From the NCBI RefSeq assembly GCF_001078055.1, contig NZ_CP010777.1:1014408-1078407 (forward strand): DNA of 64,000 nucleotides. The letters are read 5' to 3'. Every line of letters starts with the position of its first letter. The first letter of the stretch is position 1. This document shows, one piece after another, positions 1 through 7,210 of this stretch. The translations under genes were made by a program, and so were the position numbers. The DNA is from Rufibacter radiotolerans (GTDB lineage: Bacteria; Bacteroidota; Bacteroidia; Cytophagales; Hymenobacteraceae). The notes beneath the pieces are model-generated. The model saw only the letters and a program-made list of their open reading frames with translations. It made no database searches and was not told where the DNA came from.

Positions 1-455
1 ATTTTTATTGTCCATTTCTCCTTGAGTTCTTGCTTTGTCGCATTGAGGTTATTTATTTTTAAACTAAAGTAAGCAGTGTCGCCTACTGGTTTTACTTCAA
101 AGCCATTGCTAAAATCAAAAATCCTTTCTTTTTGAGTCGTATCGAGTAAATAAGTTTTAGAGTATGAGAGGTTTTCTTTTTGTGCAAGCCTTTTGAAAAC
201 ACTGTCAAGCATCCAAAACTTTACTTTTACTAATTCAAAGTTCCCAGAAGAATCGATTGTTAACTCCCCGTAAGGTTTTTCCTCCTCCTCAAAAGGTCGG
301 TTATCTGAAGGATAATATTCTGAACTAGGCAACCTTAAGTATTTATTCCCATTATAGGTAAACGAGGGAAAAGGCTTCTCTTCGACTTTCCGTTTTGTTT
401 CTTTGCATGAGCTTAGCAACGAAATAGTAAATACAAGTATTAATATTTTCTTCAT
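1..455 (-). CDS. Small lipoprotein, cassette 3 gene, cut by left edge
   Basis: The reading frame is open from an ATG at 455 to the window edge, giving about 151 codons with no stop. The N-terminus MKKILILVFTISLLSSCKE is a lipoprotein signal with lipobox LSSC and Cys at residue 17, so it is probably an envelope lipoprotein. The rest is charged and soluble-looking; I do not recognise a family. The start lies about 20 nt after the recombination point of the preceding attC-like site (469-521), leaving little room for a promoter, as is usual for integron cassette genes. The DNA is AT-rich compared with everything after 1.68 kb, in line with foreign origin. The true end and its own attC site lie outside the window. 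Confidence 0.75.
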   Translation of the reverse strand, partial: MKKILILVFTISLLSSCKETKRKVEEKPFPSFTYNGNKYLRLPSSEYYPSDNRPFEEEEKPYGELTIDSSGNFELVKVKFWMLDSVFKRLAQKENLSYSKTYLLDTTQKERIFDFSNGFEVKPVGDTAYFSLKINNLNATKQELKEKWTIK

Positions 456-468
456 TTTTATTTATGAC

Positions 469-521
469 TGCCAACGGTTAGGCTACAAAGCGTTTTGATG
501 CTTTGTAGCTGTTGTTGTATG
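469..521 (-). repeat. attC-like recombination site 2 (between cassettes 2 and 3)
   Basis: Read on the minus strand, the site opens with CATACAAC (521-514), then a perfect 10-bp stem GCTACAAAGC/GCTTTGTAGC (509-500 with 491-482, 8-nt loop), and closes with GTTGGCAG (475-468). The outer arm CATACAAC is the exact complement of the first 8 bases of its own cassette (986-993), not of the closing GTTGG arm. This is what integration of a circular cassette by cleavage inside G/TTRRRY produces. The R'' box fits RYYYAAC at 6 of 7 positions. Function as a recombination site is inferred from structure. Confidence 0.7.
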
Positions 522-531
522 AAGTTTAATT

Positions 532-954
532 TTACACCCCTTCTAATATCAATTTTAGTAAAAATAAGCTTACTCCGGTTGGTATCAGTAAAAGCAAGAA
601 GAGCATACATTTGTCAAAAAATTTGATTCCATTCTTCCCCTTTGGAGGAGAATCCCATCTAGTGGCCAAGATTAAGGGTCTCTTATAAATAAATAGCGAT
701 AAGTAGTTCAGAAGTCGGAGTAGCATTAAATATATCAAAGGATTGAAATAGAAAAATTCTCTATTGTCAAAATTTATCACTCTCCATAGTCCAAAGGTTC
801 CTATTAATAGTGCGCCTATGATGTGGATTGAGAATATTTTCTCGTTGAATAATTTGTAATAATATTTATCCTTTTGCCTTGATGAATTGCTGATTGTCAA
901 AAAACAATATCCAATTCCTATTACTATACTCAGAATTAAACCTATATTATTCAT
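532..954 (-). CDS. Small integral membrane protein, cassette 2 gene
   Basis: A 140-residue protein of unknown function. Hydrophobic stretches at about residues 4-21, 42-60, 70-92 and 115-137 suggest three to four membrane helices, with a basic loop around residues 91-113. No motif allows a functional assignment. The gene fills its cassette almost completely: the ATG at 954 is 38 nt from the upstream recombination point (about 992) and the stop is about 11 nt before the R'' arm of the next attC-like site. There is no room for its own promoter, so expression probably depends on transcription from the recombinase side. AT-rich codon use differs from the chromosomal genes after 4.3 kb. Confidence 0.75.
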   Translation of the reverse strand: MNNIGLILSIVIGIGYCFLTISNSSRQKDKYYYKLFNEKIFSIHIIGALLIGTFGLWRVINFDNREFFYFNPLIYLMLLRLLNYLSLFIYKRPLILATRWDSPPKGKNGIKFFDKCMLFLLLLIPTGVSLFLLKLILEGV

Positions 955-984
955 AGGTAAGTAGCATATTAAATTTTACATATT

Positions 985-1057
985 GCATACAACGTCTAGT
1001 ATAAACGACGGACGAGGTCGTCGGCCGAAGGTTGACGTTTATGCCTTGTTGGGTGGC
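985..1057 (-). repeat. attC-like recombination site 1 (between cassettes 1 and 2)
   Basis: On the minus strand this site begins with GCCACCCAAC (1057-1048), containing a perfect RYYYAAC box (ACCCAAC). It has an inner stem ATAAACG/CGTTTAT (1042-1036 with 1007-1001) enclosing a smaller cgacg/cgtcg hairpin (variable terminal structure). It ends in GTTGTATGC (993-985), close to GTTRRRY. The 10-base R'' arm is exactly complementary to the start of cassette 1 at 1534-1543, and the closing GTTGTATG is exactly complementary to the R'' of the next site at 514-521. Size (about 73 bp) and architecture match integron attC sites. Confidence 0.78.
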
Positions 1058-1108
1058 GTTGTTTTTTCTTTTCCATTTTTAGCCTGTTTTTAAGAAAACT
1101 AATCAAAA

Positions 1109-1516
1109 TCAGGCTGTTGTAGATTCTTTTCTTTCTTTAAACCATCTAATGATTGCCAGAGCGCCAATCGAGCAAGAGATAGCTAAAGAGTAAAATATCT
1201 GGTTTGCAATGATGTTTGAAACCACTCTTTCATAGTCATATCCATAAATCTGCTCTAAGATTTTCTCAGTGAAAGAAAGGCTAATAAATAGACCTATGAC
1301 AGAGAAAAGGGTCGAGTAAAATATTTTTTCAAAAGTAGTGAAGCTAAAAAGGGGTAGAAGGTATAAAGCGGAAAGACATATAGTCAAAAACAGAATAGCA
1401 TAGTGCATATACCAGTCAACTCCGCCTTTCTGAAAAAGTGAATCGGTGAATACTGACCATATTACTATAACCAGAAAAATGAACAGATACCTTTTCGATG
1501 ACAGCCTTTCTATCAT
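1109..1516 (-). CDS. Small integral membrane protein, cassette 1 gene
   Basis: A 135-residue protein with about four predicted membrane helices (roughly residues 10-26, 38-58, 65-83 and 105-125) and a basic C-terminal tail ending RWFKERKESTTA. I do not recognise the family and no catalytic motif is visible. It is the first cassette after the recombinase: the ATG at 1516 is 27 nt inside the left recombination point (1543) and the stop lies about 50 nt before attC-like site 1. It is AT-rich, on the same strand as the recombinase, and leaves no space for its own promoter. Confidence 0.75.
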   Translation of the reverse strand: MIERLSSKRYLFIFLVIVIWSVFTDSLFQKGGVDWYMHYAILFLTICLSALYLLPLFSFTTFEKIFYSTLFSVIGLFISLSFTEKILEQIYGYDYERVVSNIIANQIFYSLAISCSIGALAIIRWFKERKESTTA

Positions 1517-1533
1517 AATATTTAATTATCAAT

Positions 1534-1683
1534 GCCACCCAACTACTGTATATACGTACCACCTACGGTTATCTGACCTATGTGCGTAAGTGTGAAAGCC
1601 CGTTTTACTTGGTTCCTTCCCCGGCCAGTTTTGTCTTTGGTTTTTTCCATAGTCGGTATTAAAGGTAAGATAAGAGTATTTTA
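1534..1683 (-). other. Candidate attI region between recombinase and first cassette
   Basis: The 127 nt between the recombinase stop (1684) and the first cassette contain the junction motif GTTGGGT (1543-1537, minus strand), a perfect match to GTTRRRY. It has no hairpin partner next to it, as expected for an attI (single-site, non-folded) partner rather than an attC. GTTGGGTGGC here pairs with the R'' arm of the cassette-1 attC at 1048-1057. A 35-codon reading frame (see separate entry) fills most of the region. Assignment as attI is inference from position and the core motif. Confidence 0.55.
1543..1650 (-). CDS. Possible 35-residue leader peptide ending at attI core
   Basis: An ATG at 1650 opens a 35-codon frame (starting MEKTKDKTGRGRNQVKRAF) whose TAG stop ends at 1543, the G of the GTTGGGT recombination core. 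The stop is completed by the last base on the attI side, so termination would not change with the inserted cassette. The next ATG (1516) follows 26 nt later. In class 1 integrons a short attI1 reading frame (ORF-11) is known to help translation of the first cassette; a similar role here is only a possibility. Length is short enough that chance cannot be excluded. Confidence 0.3.
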   Translation of the reverse strand: MEKTKDKTGRGRNQVKRAFTLTHIGQITVGGTYIQ

Positions 1684-3156
1684 CTACAAGGTATCCAGCG
1701 GGCTCTTTATTTTGTCCACCGCATAAGTGGTGATGTGCGTGTAAATCTCGGTGGTCTTACTTGATTTGTGGCCTAGCAAGGTTTGGATGTAGCGCAAATC
1801 GGTGCCTTGCTCCAGCAGGTGCGTGGCGAAGGAATGCCTTAGCGTATGGGGGGTGGCCTTGGTTTTGATCCCTGCCTTTTCCATAGCTAACCGGAATACA
1901 TTTCTGATGCTCTCCACGGAGTATTGCCCCCCAAACTGCCCCTCAAACAACCACTCCTTCGGCCGGTAGGCCTTATAGTACTCCCTAAGGCTTTCCAGGA
2001 GCCGCTGCGAGAGCAGGGTGGTGCGGTCTTTCTTGCCCTTGCCGCCCCGTATGAGCAGTAGGTTACGGGCAGACTGCACGTCCGTCAGTTTCAGGTTAAT
2101 GACCTCGCCAATGCGCAGGCCCCCGGCGTAAAGGAGCTGCAGCAGGCAGCGGTGCTTGAGGTTATCGGTGGCGGCCAGAATCCTGGCCACTTCCTGTTTG
2201 CTCAGCACCAGCGGCAGGCGCTCGGGCTTCTCGGGGCGCTCCACATTGCGCAGTTGTACCTCGTGGCGGTTTAGCACCCGCTGGTAATAGAACTTGACGG
2301 CGTTTATGCTCTGGTTCACAAAAGAGCAGGAATAGGCTCCGGCCTGCACCATCTGGCGGTGGTAGGCGTTGATGTCCTCCTCGGTGTACGCCGAGATAGC
2401 GGCCATTCCCCTGTCTTTGAAATGATTAAGGAACCTCAGCAGCAGGCCGTGGTAGGTCCTGAGGGTATTGCGGCTGTAGTTGAGCAGCAACAACTTTTCC
2501 AGGAAGGGGAGGGGGCAGGGAAGGTAGCCGGCGTCCTTCCGGTAGGTCTGCTCCCAGAGTTGCCGCATCAGGCGCACGTCCTGCACGGGCAGGTCCTGGG
2601 CCAGCCAGAGCCCGGCCTGTCCCGCCAGTTCCTGCTGCAGGGCCATCAGGGCTTGGCTGCCGGCAAGTACCACAAAGCACTTGGGCACCTGCTCCCATCG
2701 GGCCACGCGGCTTTTCTTTAGCGCCTCATACAGGGGCTTGCTGTATTTGAAGGAGAGGCCCACTACCGTGGAACCGTCGGCCAGCAGCAGGGGCTGCAGG
2801 CGTACAATGGGCAGCTCTGCCTCTTTTTGCAAGGGTTCGGCCATAGGCCCCGCCGCCAATACCGGCGTGCTTTTGGCTGGCCTGAGCCGGGGCGCCCGGT
2901 GCAGGTAACGGGTATTCACCTGGGCCAGCCCCTGCAGGTGCGTGTAGGTAAGGTCAATGGCCTGCGGGGTGTGGTGCATCACCAGGCACTTATAGGTCTT
3001 GCTGTACTTGATCCAGGAGGCTTCTTTGAGCCGTTTGCTGAGCAGCGGGTTAGGCTGGTGCCAGAGTTTGATGTACTTCTTGCCTGCGTGCTCCAGGGGG
3101 TTGAGGTACAAAGTGGCCGCTGCCGGGCGAGGATAAGATGCTTTGTTTTCGCGCAT
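1684..3156 (-). CDS. Tyrosine recombinase, integron-integrase-like, with N-terminal tandem modules
   Basis: A 490-residue site-specific recombinase. Residues about 210-305 form the SAM-like core-binding domain (SRNTLRTYHGLLLRFLNHF). Residues 315-480 are the catalytic domain with R348 (GGLRIGE), the GKGKKDR hairpin lysine near 373, H437-R440 (PHTLRHSFATHLLEQG), H463 (LGHKS) and nucleophile Y472 (TTEIYTH). The end KIKSPLDTL recalls the RSPLDAL tail of IntI1, but the insertion that marks canonical IntI between the hairpin lysine and PHTLRHS is not evident. Residues about 15-75 and 117-177 look like two copies of one small module (hydrophobic strand, LLxxLK/ YEALKK, W, KC-V), with no counterpart in XerC/D or IntI1. 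It lies on the same strand as the cassettes, the inverse of the classical arrangement. GC-rich, unlike the cassettes. Confidence 0.88.
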   Translation of the reverse strand: MRENKASYPRPAAATLYLNPLEHAGKKYIKLWHQPNPLLSKRLKEASWIKYSKTYKCLVMHHTPQAIDLTYTHLQGLAQVNTRYLHRAPRLRPAKSTPVLAAGPMAEPLQKEAELPIVRLQPLLLADGSTVVGLSFKYSKPLYEALKKSRVARWEQVPKCFVVLAGSQALMALQQELAGQAGLWLAQDLPVQDVRLMRQLWEQTYRKDAGYLPCPLPFLEKLLLLNYSRNTLRTYHGLLLRFLNHFKDRGMAAISAYTEEDINAYHRQMVQAGAYSCSFVNQSINAVKFYYQRVLNRHEVQLRNVERPEKPERLPLVLSKQEVARILAATDNLKHRCLLQLLYAGGLRIGEVINLKLTDVQSARNLLLIRGGKGKKDRTTLLSQRLLESLREYYKAYRPKEWLFEGQFGGQYSVESIRNVFRLAMEKAGIKTKATPHTLRHSFATHLLEQGTDLRYIQTLLGHKSSKTTEIYTHITTYAVDKIKSPLDTL

Positions 3157-3185
3157 GCCCCAAGATACGGCAGGTCCATACCTTA

Positions 3186-3251
3186 GCCGTTTAATAAACG
3201 TATAGATGCGTTTATAAACGTTTTAAGCGTTTATAAACGTTTACGAACGCC
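3186..3251. promoter_or_regulatory. Phased 10-bp repeat array between recombinase and zinc-ribbon gene
   Basis: The divergent intergenic region holds six head-to-tail units of about 10 bp related to CGTTTATAAA, starting near 3188, 3199, 3209, 3219, 3228 and 3238. Two form the perfect 12-bp palindrome CGTTTATAAACG (3209-3220 and 3228-3239). The first unit forms CGTTTAATAAACG. A repeat of one helical turn puts all units on one face of the DNA, which suits cooperative binding of a regulator or architectural protein controlling the divergent genes. The binding protein is unknown. Confidence 0.6.
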
Positions 3252-3264
3252 TATTTGGTAGACT

Positions 3265-3657
3265 ATGGAAAAAAACGGAAAGAAATGTGGTCATTGCCAG
3301 GCTTCCATTATAGGCCGGGCAGATAAACGGTTCTGCTCCAGCCAATGCCGCACTGGCTTTGCCAACGCCCATCGGCTCTCAGACCAGGGCGAACTGCTCA
3401 TAAAAGAAGTGAACATGGTATTGCGCCATAACCGGCAGCTGCTTAAAAAGGCCAGTCCCCACGGTAAGACCACCGTGCGGCGCCAAGTGCTGGAGTTGGC
3501 CGGCTTCAACTTCCGTTATTTCACCCATGTCTACCGCACCAAACAAGGCAACACTTATCACTTCTGCTATGACTACGGCTACCTGCTGCTCCCCCAGGAA
3601 GACAAAGTGCTAATTGTGAACTGGCAACAATACATGCAGCCACAGGAAAACATATAA
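3265..3657 (+). CDS. Small zinc-ribbon protein of unknown function
   Basis: A 130-residue protein. The N-terminus has a CGHC...CSSQC zinc-ribbon (Cys at about residues 8, 11, 23 and 27; KRFCSSQCRTGFAN), followed by a helical middle and a C-terminal part rich in aromatic residues (FRYFTHVYRTKQGNTYHFCYDYGYLLL). Similar small zinc-ribbon proteins are common in Bacteroidota, but I cannot assign a role. It is divergent from the recombinase and shares the phased repeat array as upstream region, so co-regulation is possible. The ATG at 3265 is the first in frame after the array. The gene is followed by a long non-coding stretch. Confidence 0.75.
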   Translation: MEKNGKKCGHCQASIIGRADKRFCSSQCRTGFANAHRLSDQGELLIKEVNMVLRHNRQLLKKASPHGKTTVRRQVLELAGFNFRYFTHVYRTKQGNTYHFCYDYGYLLLPQEDKVLIVNWQQYMQPQENI

Positions 3658-3948
3658 TCCCCAGGAGAGGGTCTGCCTGTAAACCTCGGCCCAGGCCGAT
3701 AGATGGATGCCAATACCTGACAAGGGTAGAAGGGCACCAACGCTTGGCCATTGGTGAAGGGGAAAAAGCAGAACAGAGCCGGAATTGTTTTGGGCACGTT
3801 TTCCTTAAAACAGGCTTAAAACGCCGTCTTCTGCTTCTCCCTGGGCTTGTCACCAGACAGACCGGAAACAAAGCCCCTCTATTTGGCTATAAACATGCTG
3901 GTACGGCAAAAGGGGAGGTTAGGAAAAGAAGAGTATTTTTGATGTGTC

Positions 3949-4017
3949 GGGGCAATCCCTTGTAGTTGCCCTATTACGGTAACAGACGCATTAGGGCAAC
4001 CACAAGGGATTGCCCCT
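3949..4017. repeat. Large inverted repeat, 25-bp arms
   Basis: The left arm 3949-3973 (GGGGCAATCCCTTGT...) and right arm 3992-4016 (...ACAAGGGATTGCCCC) are complementary at 24 of 25 positions with an 18-nt spacer. A T-run does not follow directly. It could be a repetitive extragenic palindrome rather than a terminator; it lies about 290 bp after the zinc-ribbon gene stop. Confidence 0.65.
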
Positions 4018-4161
4018 ACTTTTCTCCGGAAACCCAGAAAATTCACTTTCAAAGGAGATTAACCAGCAAAAGGTGCTACCTTCTGTTTTAAGCCCCTTTT
4101 CCCCAAAACAGGCCCAAAACGCAACCACCCCTTGGTGCTTCCGGATTGTAAATCCGAATGA

Positions 4162-4215
4162 GCGCAAACCCTCCCCCCGGTCTGTCCCCTGACAGACCGG
4201 GGGGAGGGTTTGCGC
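4162..4215. repeat. Perfect 25-bp-arm hairpin with 4-nt loop
   Basis: Arms 4162-4186 and 4191-4215 are exact reverse complements around the loop CCCT. The core GGTCTGTCCCCTGACAGACC also occurs as the tips of the inverted repeat at 15320-15396, so this is a dispersed element. No gene is close enough to make it an obvious terminator; the convergent-side gene ends at 4346. Confidence 0.75.
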
Positions 4216-4345
4216 CTCCATCAGCCAAAACTCGGCGTTGGCAGGTCCCAAGCCAAACCCAGGAACCATCCACTCACCATGGGCCTCGCCAAAAAAAAAC
4301 GCCCCACTTCTTCCACCCAAACTCAAGACTCAGAACTAAGATTTG

Positions 4346-5890
4346 CTACTTCAGCCGCTTGGCTTTGCGGCGCATGATCTCCTGCACGGGCACATTCTCA
4401 ATCTTGCTTTCCAGCCAGGAGATAATATCCAGGTACATGAAAGGGCGCCGCTCATAGGGGTTTTCAGAGATGGCTATCAATTTTTCCTTGAGCGTGATAA
4501 AGGCGTCTTTCAGTTGCGAGGGAGCCATGTTGCCCAGGCTGCGCAGGAACCGGAAGATTTCCACCTGCATCTGCTGCTGGTTGTCCATCTTGCCCAGAAA
4601 ATGATACACAGATTTGATCTGGTATTCCAGGGCGTCATCGTCGCCGGCCTCATAGTGGGCAATGAGGTTAAGTATACGGGCGAAGCATTGCAGGTCCTCG
4701 CGCAGGCTGGTGTTGCGGTGATGGATTACCTTGTTCAGGTATTCAATGGCTTTCCTGAAGTTACCGCTCCCGAAGTACAGACTGGCAATTTTGTAGTAGA
4801 ACACCAGCATGCGGTGCGGGTCTAACTGCGCCTGAAAGCCCTGCAGGTTTTTGAGTACGTCTGGTATGACTTGGAGCCCCTCGGTGAACTTGCCCTCCAG
4901 AAAGTAGGCGTTAATCTGGTTGGTAGAAATGTACAAGAATAGCAGCGTGTCAATGTTAGGGTTCACGCGCCGCTTGGGGTCATTGGCAAAATCCTCCAGT
5001 TGCTGCAATACCTCCTTGAACTTGCTGTAATACAACAGGTTGTACAAGGCGTTAAGCAGGTTGTGCATGCCTTTGATGTACAGCACCGACCGCCGCTCTT
5101 TCATGTGCGGGTATTCTTCAAACAGGTCTACCCATTTCTGGGCGTACTTGTAGCAGGCCTTAAAATCCTGGGTGATGAGGTAATACCACACGTGCGCCTG
5201 GTAATAATACAGCTTCTCATAAAAGCCCGCGCGGCGGATGTCCAGCTGGGGCAGATTCTCCCGGAAAAACGTGGTAATAGACTGGTGGTCTTCCTGGTTA
5301 CGGGCCAGCCCCACCTTTAAGTACAGGCCATACAACCGCAGCGCCACATTAGAAAGCGCGTGCATCTGTGACAGCCGTGTAGACACCACTGTGGCCTCCT
5401 GAGAGAGATCTTCGGCGCGGCCGCTCAAACTGCGGGTAATGTACTGGCTCTCTATCTGTTTCTCAAAGTCAATAGCCGTGAGCGCAATATGGGGTAGCTC
5501 ATATTCCAGGGCCGCCACCTTCACCTTGTCCAGCATTTTGAGGCTCTGCTGGTAAAAGCCCTTGTTGTAAAGAACCCGCGCGTAGTCCAGTTGCTCGTGC
5601 AGCTGTATGTCCAGGTTCTGGGGCGTATGAAAGGTGCGCAGACTGGAGAGCAGGTGCTTGTAAAGGTTGTTTTTGAGGTTGGCCAGCTGCGCCTTTTTAA
5701 TAGTGGGTACTTGTTTCAACACCTGGGTCTCATCCAGGGTCTCCTGCTGCTCCAGGGCGTCAAACAACTGCAGGAACTTCAGGTCCTCGCTGGAGCCGCT
5801 CCGGTTGGTGAACAGCCTGAAATGTCTCTTTTCTGAAGGGGTCAGAGATTTTATCAGCTGAAAAATAGGATCAATATTTTGATTAGGCAT
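4346..5890 (-). CDS. Conserved-looking helical-repeat protein of unknown function
   Basis: A 514-residue cytoplasmic protein without signal peptide or membrane segments. It begins MPNQNIDPIFQLIKSLTPSEKRHFRLF and then consists almost entirely of amphipathic helices with repeated Tyr/Leu/Ala patterns (for example LDYARVLYNKGFYQQSLKMLDKV near residue 105 and FYYKIASLYFGSGNFRKAIEYLNKVI near residue 365). This suggests a TPR-like solenoid and a scaffold or regulatory role. No catalytic motif is seen. It is divergent from leuA, with 147 bp between the two starts, and has no visible functional tie to the leucine genes. The C-terminus is basic (MRRKAKRLK). Confidence 0.8.
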   Translation of the reverse strand: MPNQNIDPIFQLIKSLTPSEKRHFRLFTNRSGSSEDLKFLQLFDALEQQETLDETQVLKQVPTIKKAQLANLKNNLYKHLLSSLRTFHTPQNLDIQLHEQLDYARVLYNKGFYQQSLKMLDKVKVAALEYELPHIALTAIDFEKQIESQYITRSLSGRAEDLSQEATVVSTRLSQMHALSNVALRLYGLYLKVGLARNQEDHQSITTFFRENLPQLDIRRAGFYEKLYYYQAHVWYYLITQDFKACYKYAQKWVDLFEEYPHMKERRSVLYIKGMHNLLNALYNLLYYSKFKEVLQQLEDFANDPKRRVNPNIDTLLFLYISTNQINAYFLEGKFTEGLQVIPDVLKNLQGFQAQLDPHRMLVFYYKIASLYFGSGNFRKAIEYLNKVIHHRNTSLREDLQCFARILNLIAHYEAGDDDALEYQIKSVYHFLGKMDNQQQMQVEIFRFLRSLGNMAPSQLKDAFITLKEKLIAISENPYERRPFMYLDIISWLESKIENVPVQEIMRRKAKRLK

Positions 5891-6037
5891 TGTAAATGAA
5901 AGCTTGTTAAAATATTGATTACCAGTAGGTTAATAATTTGAAACGCCCTGTTAGAAATAGTAAACACGGGCAAAAAAGTTTTTGCCCTCCGTAAAAGTAC
6001 CTACTTCTTTGTAAAAGACTTAGAGGCCAAATTAACG

Positions 6038-7204
6038 ATGTCAGCTCAGAAGATACAAATATTTGATACAACGTTGCGCGATGGCGAGCAGGTGCCCGGC
6101 TGCAAATTGAACATGGAGGAGAAGTTGGTCATTGCCCGGCAACTGGAGCTTTTAGGCGTTGATGTCATTGAAGCTGGCTTCGCCGTTTCCAGCCCCGGCG
6201 ACTTTGCCGCCATCCAGGCTATAGCAGCCCAAACCAAAGAAGCCACCGTGTGCGGACTCTCCCGCGCCGTAGAAAACGATATCAAAACGGCCGCCGAAGC
6301 CCTTAAGTCCGCCCGCTACCCCAGAATACATACGGGCATAGGTACCTCAGAATCGCACATCAAGTTCAAACTGCGCACCACCCAAGAAGACGTGATTGAG
6401 CGCGCCGTTGCCGCCGTGAAATACGCCAAAAGCTTTGTGGAAGACGTGGAATTCTACGCCGAGGACGCCGGCCGCACCGACAATGAGTTTCTGGCCCGGG
6501 TCTGCGAAGCCGCCATCAAGGCCGGGGCTACCGTCCTGAACATCCCCGACACCACCGGCTATTGCCTGCCCCAGGAATACGGCGAGAAGATCAAGTACCT
6601 GTATGAGAATGTGCGGGGCGTGCAGTACGTGACCCTTTCCACGCACTGCCACAATGATCTGGGCCTGGCCACTGCCAACTCCATTTCCGGGGTGGTGAAC
6701 GGTGCCCGCCAGATTGAGTGCACCATTAACGGGGTAGGGGAGCGCGCCGGTAACACGGCCTTAGAGGAAGTCGTCATGATTTTGCGCCAGCACCCGTACC
6801 TGAACCTGAGCACCGGTATTAACACCAAGCTGCTCACTGAAACCTCTCACCTGGTCTCCCACATGATGCGCATGCACGTGCAGCCCAACAAGGCCATTGT
6901 GGGCGCCAACGCCTTCGCGCACAGCAGCGGCATCCATCAGGACGGCGTGATCAAGCACCGCGAGACCTATGAGATCATTGACCCCAAAGAAGTGGGCGCC
7001 GAAGATTCTTCCATTGTCTTAACCGCCCGCTCCGGCCGCGCGGCCCTGGCCTACCGCCTGCAGAAAATCGGCTACGCCTTTGACAAATTCACCCTTGACA
7101 AAGCCTACGCCTCCTTCCTGGAAGTGGCCGACAAGAAAAAGGAAATTGTAGACGAAGACCTTCATTTACTGGTAGAGCAAGACAACCTGATATCTGCCTC
7201 TTAA
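6038..7204 (+). CDS. leuA: 2-isopropylmalate synthase, short form
   Basis: Catalyses the first committed step of leucine synthesis, acetyl-CoA plus 2-oxoisovalerate to 2-isopropylmalate. The protein is a 388-residue DRE-TIM metallolyase: DTTLRDGEQ at 10-18 with R14 and D15, metal-binding H203 and H205 in [10 protein letters not shown]239 in [11 protein letters not shown] and [10 protein letters not shown] at 294-303. Canonical LeuA is about 510-520 residues; here the C-terminal leucine-binding regulatory domain is missing, so the usual feedback control by leucine is not evident. Homocitrate synthase and citramalate synthase are relatives, but the leuCDB neighbours make LeuA the best call. It is first in leuA-leuC-leuD-leuB. 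Confidence 0.92.
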   Translation: MSAQKIQIFDTTLRDGEQVPGCKLNMEEKLVIARQLELLGVDVIEAGFAVSSPGDFAAIQAIAAQTKEATVCGLSRAVENDIKTAAEALKSARYPRIHTGIGTSESHIKFKLRTTQEDVIERAVAAVKYAKSFVEDVEFYAEDAGRTDNEFLARVCEAAIKAGATVLNIPDTTGYCLPQEYGEKIKYLYENVRGVQYVTLSTHCHNDLGLATANSISGVVNGARQIECTINGVGERAGNTALEEVVMILRQHPYLNLSTGINTKLLTETSHLVSHMMRMHVQPNKAIVGANAFAHSSGIHQDGVIKHRETYEIIDPKEVGAEDSSIVLTARSGRAALAYRLQKIGYAFDKFTLDKAYASFLEVADKKKEIVDEDLHLLVEQDNLISAS

Positions 7205-7210
7205 GCTTGA

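Larger units (their letters stand above)
3658..4345. other. Non-coding, hairpin-rich interval
   Basis: No credible gene is visible in these 690 bases. They contain two degenerate copies of the TTTTAAGCC...AAAACAGGC hairpin family (about 3788-3825 and 4088-4123), a large imperfect inverted repeat (3949-4017), a CTTCCGGATTGTAAATCCG half-palindrome near 4138 and a perfect 25-bp-arm hairpin (4162-4215). The stretch may be a landing zone for palindromic repeat elements at the border of the integron-like module. Confidence 0.6.

Noticed and set aside
3658..4345. Several 60-110-codon frames in the hairpin-rich gap
   Set aside because: They read through palindromes, occur on both strands and have no signal, motif or ribosome-binding context.
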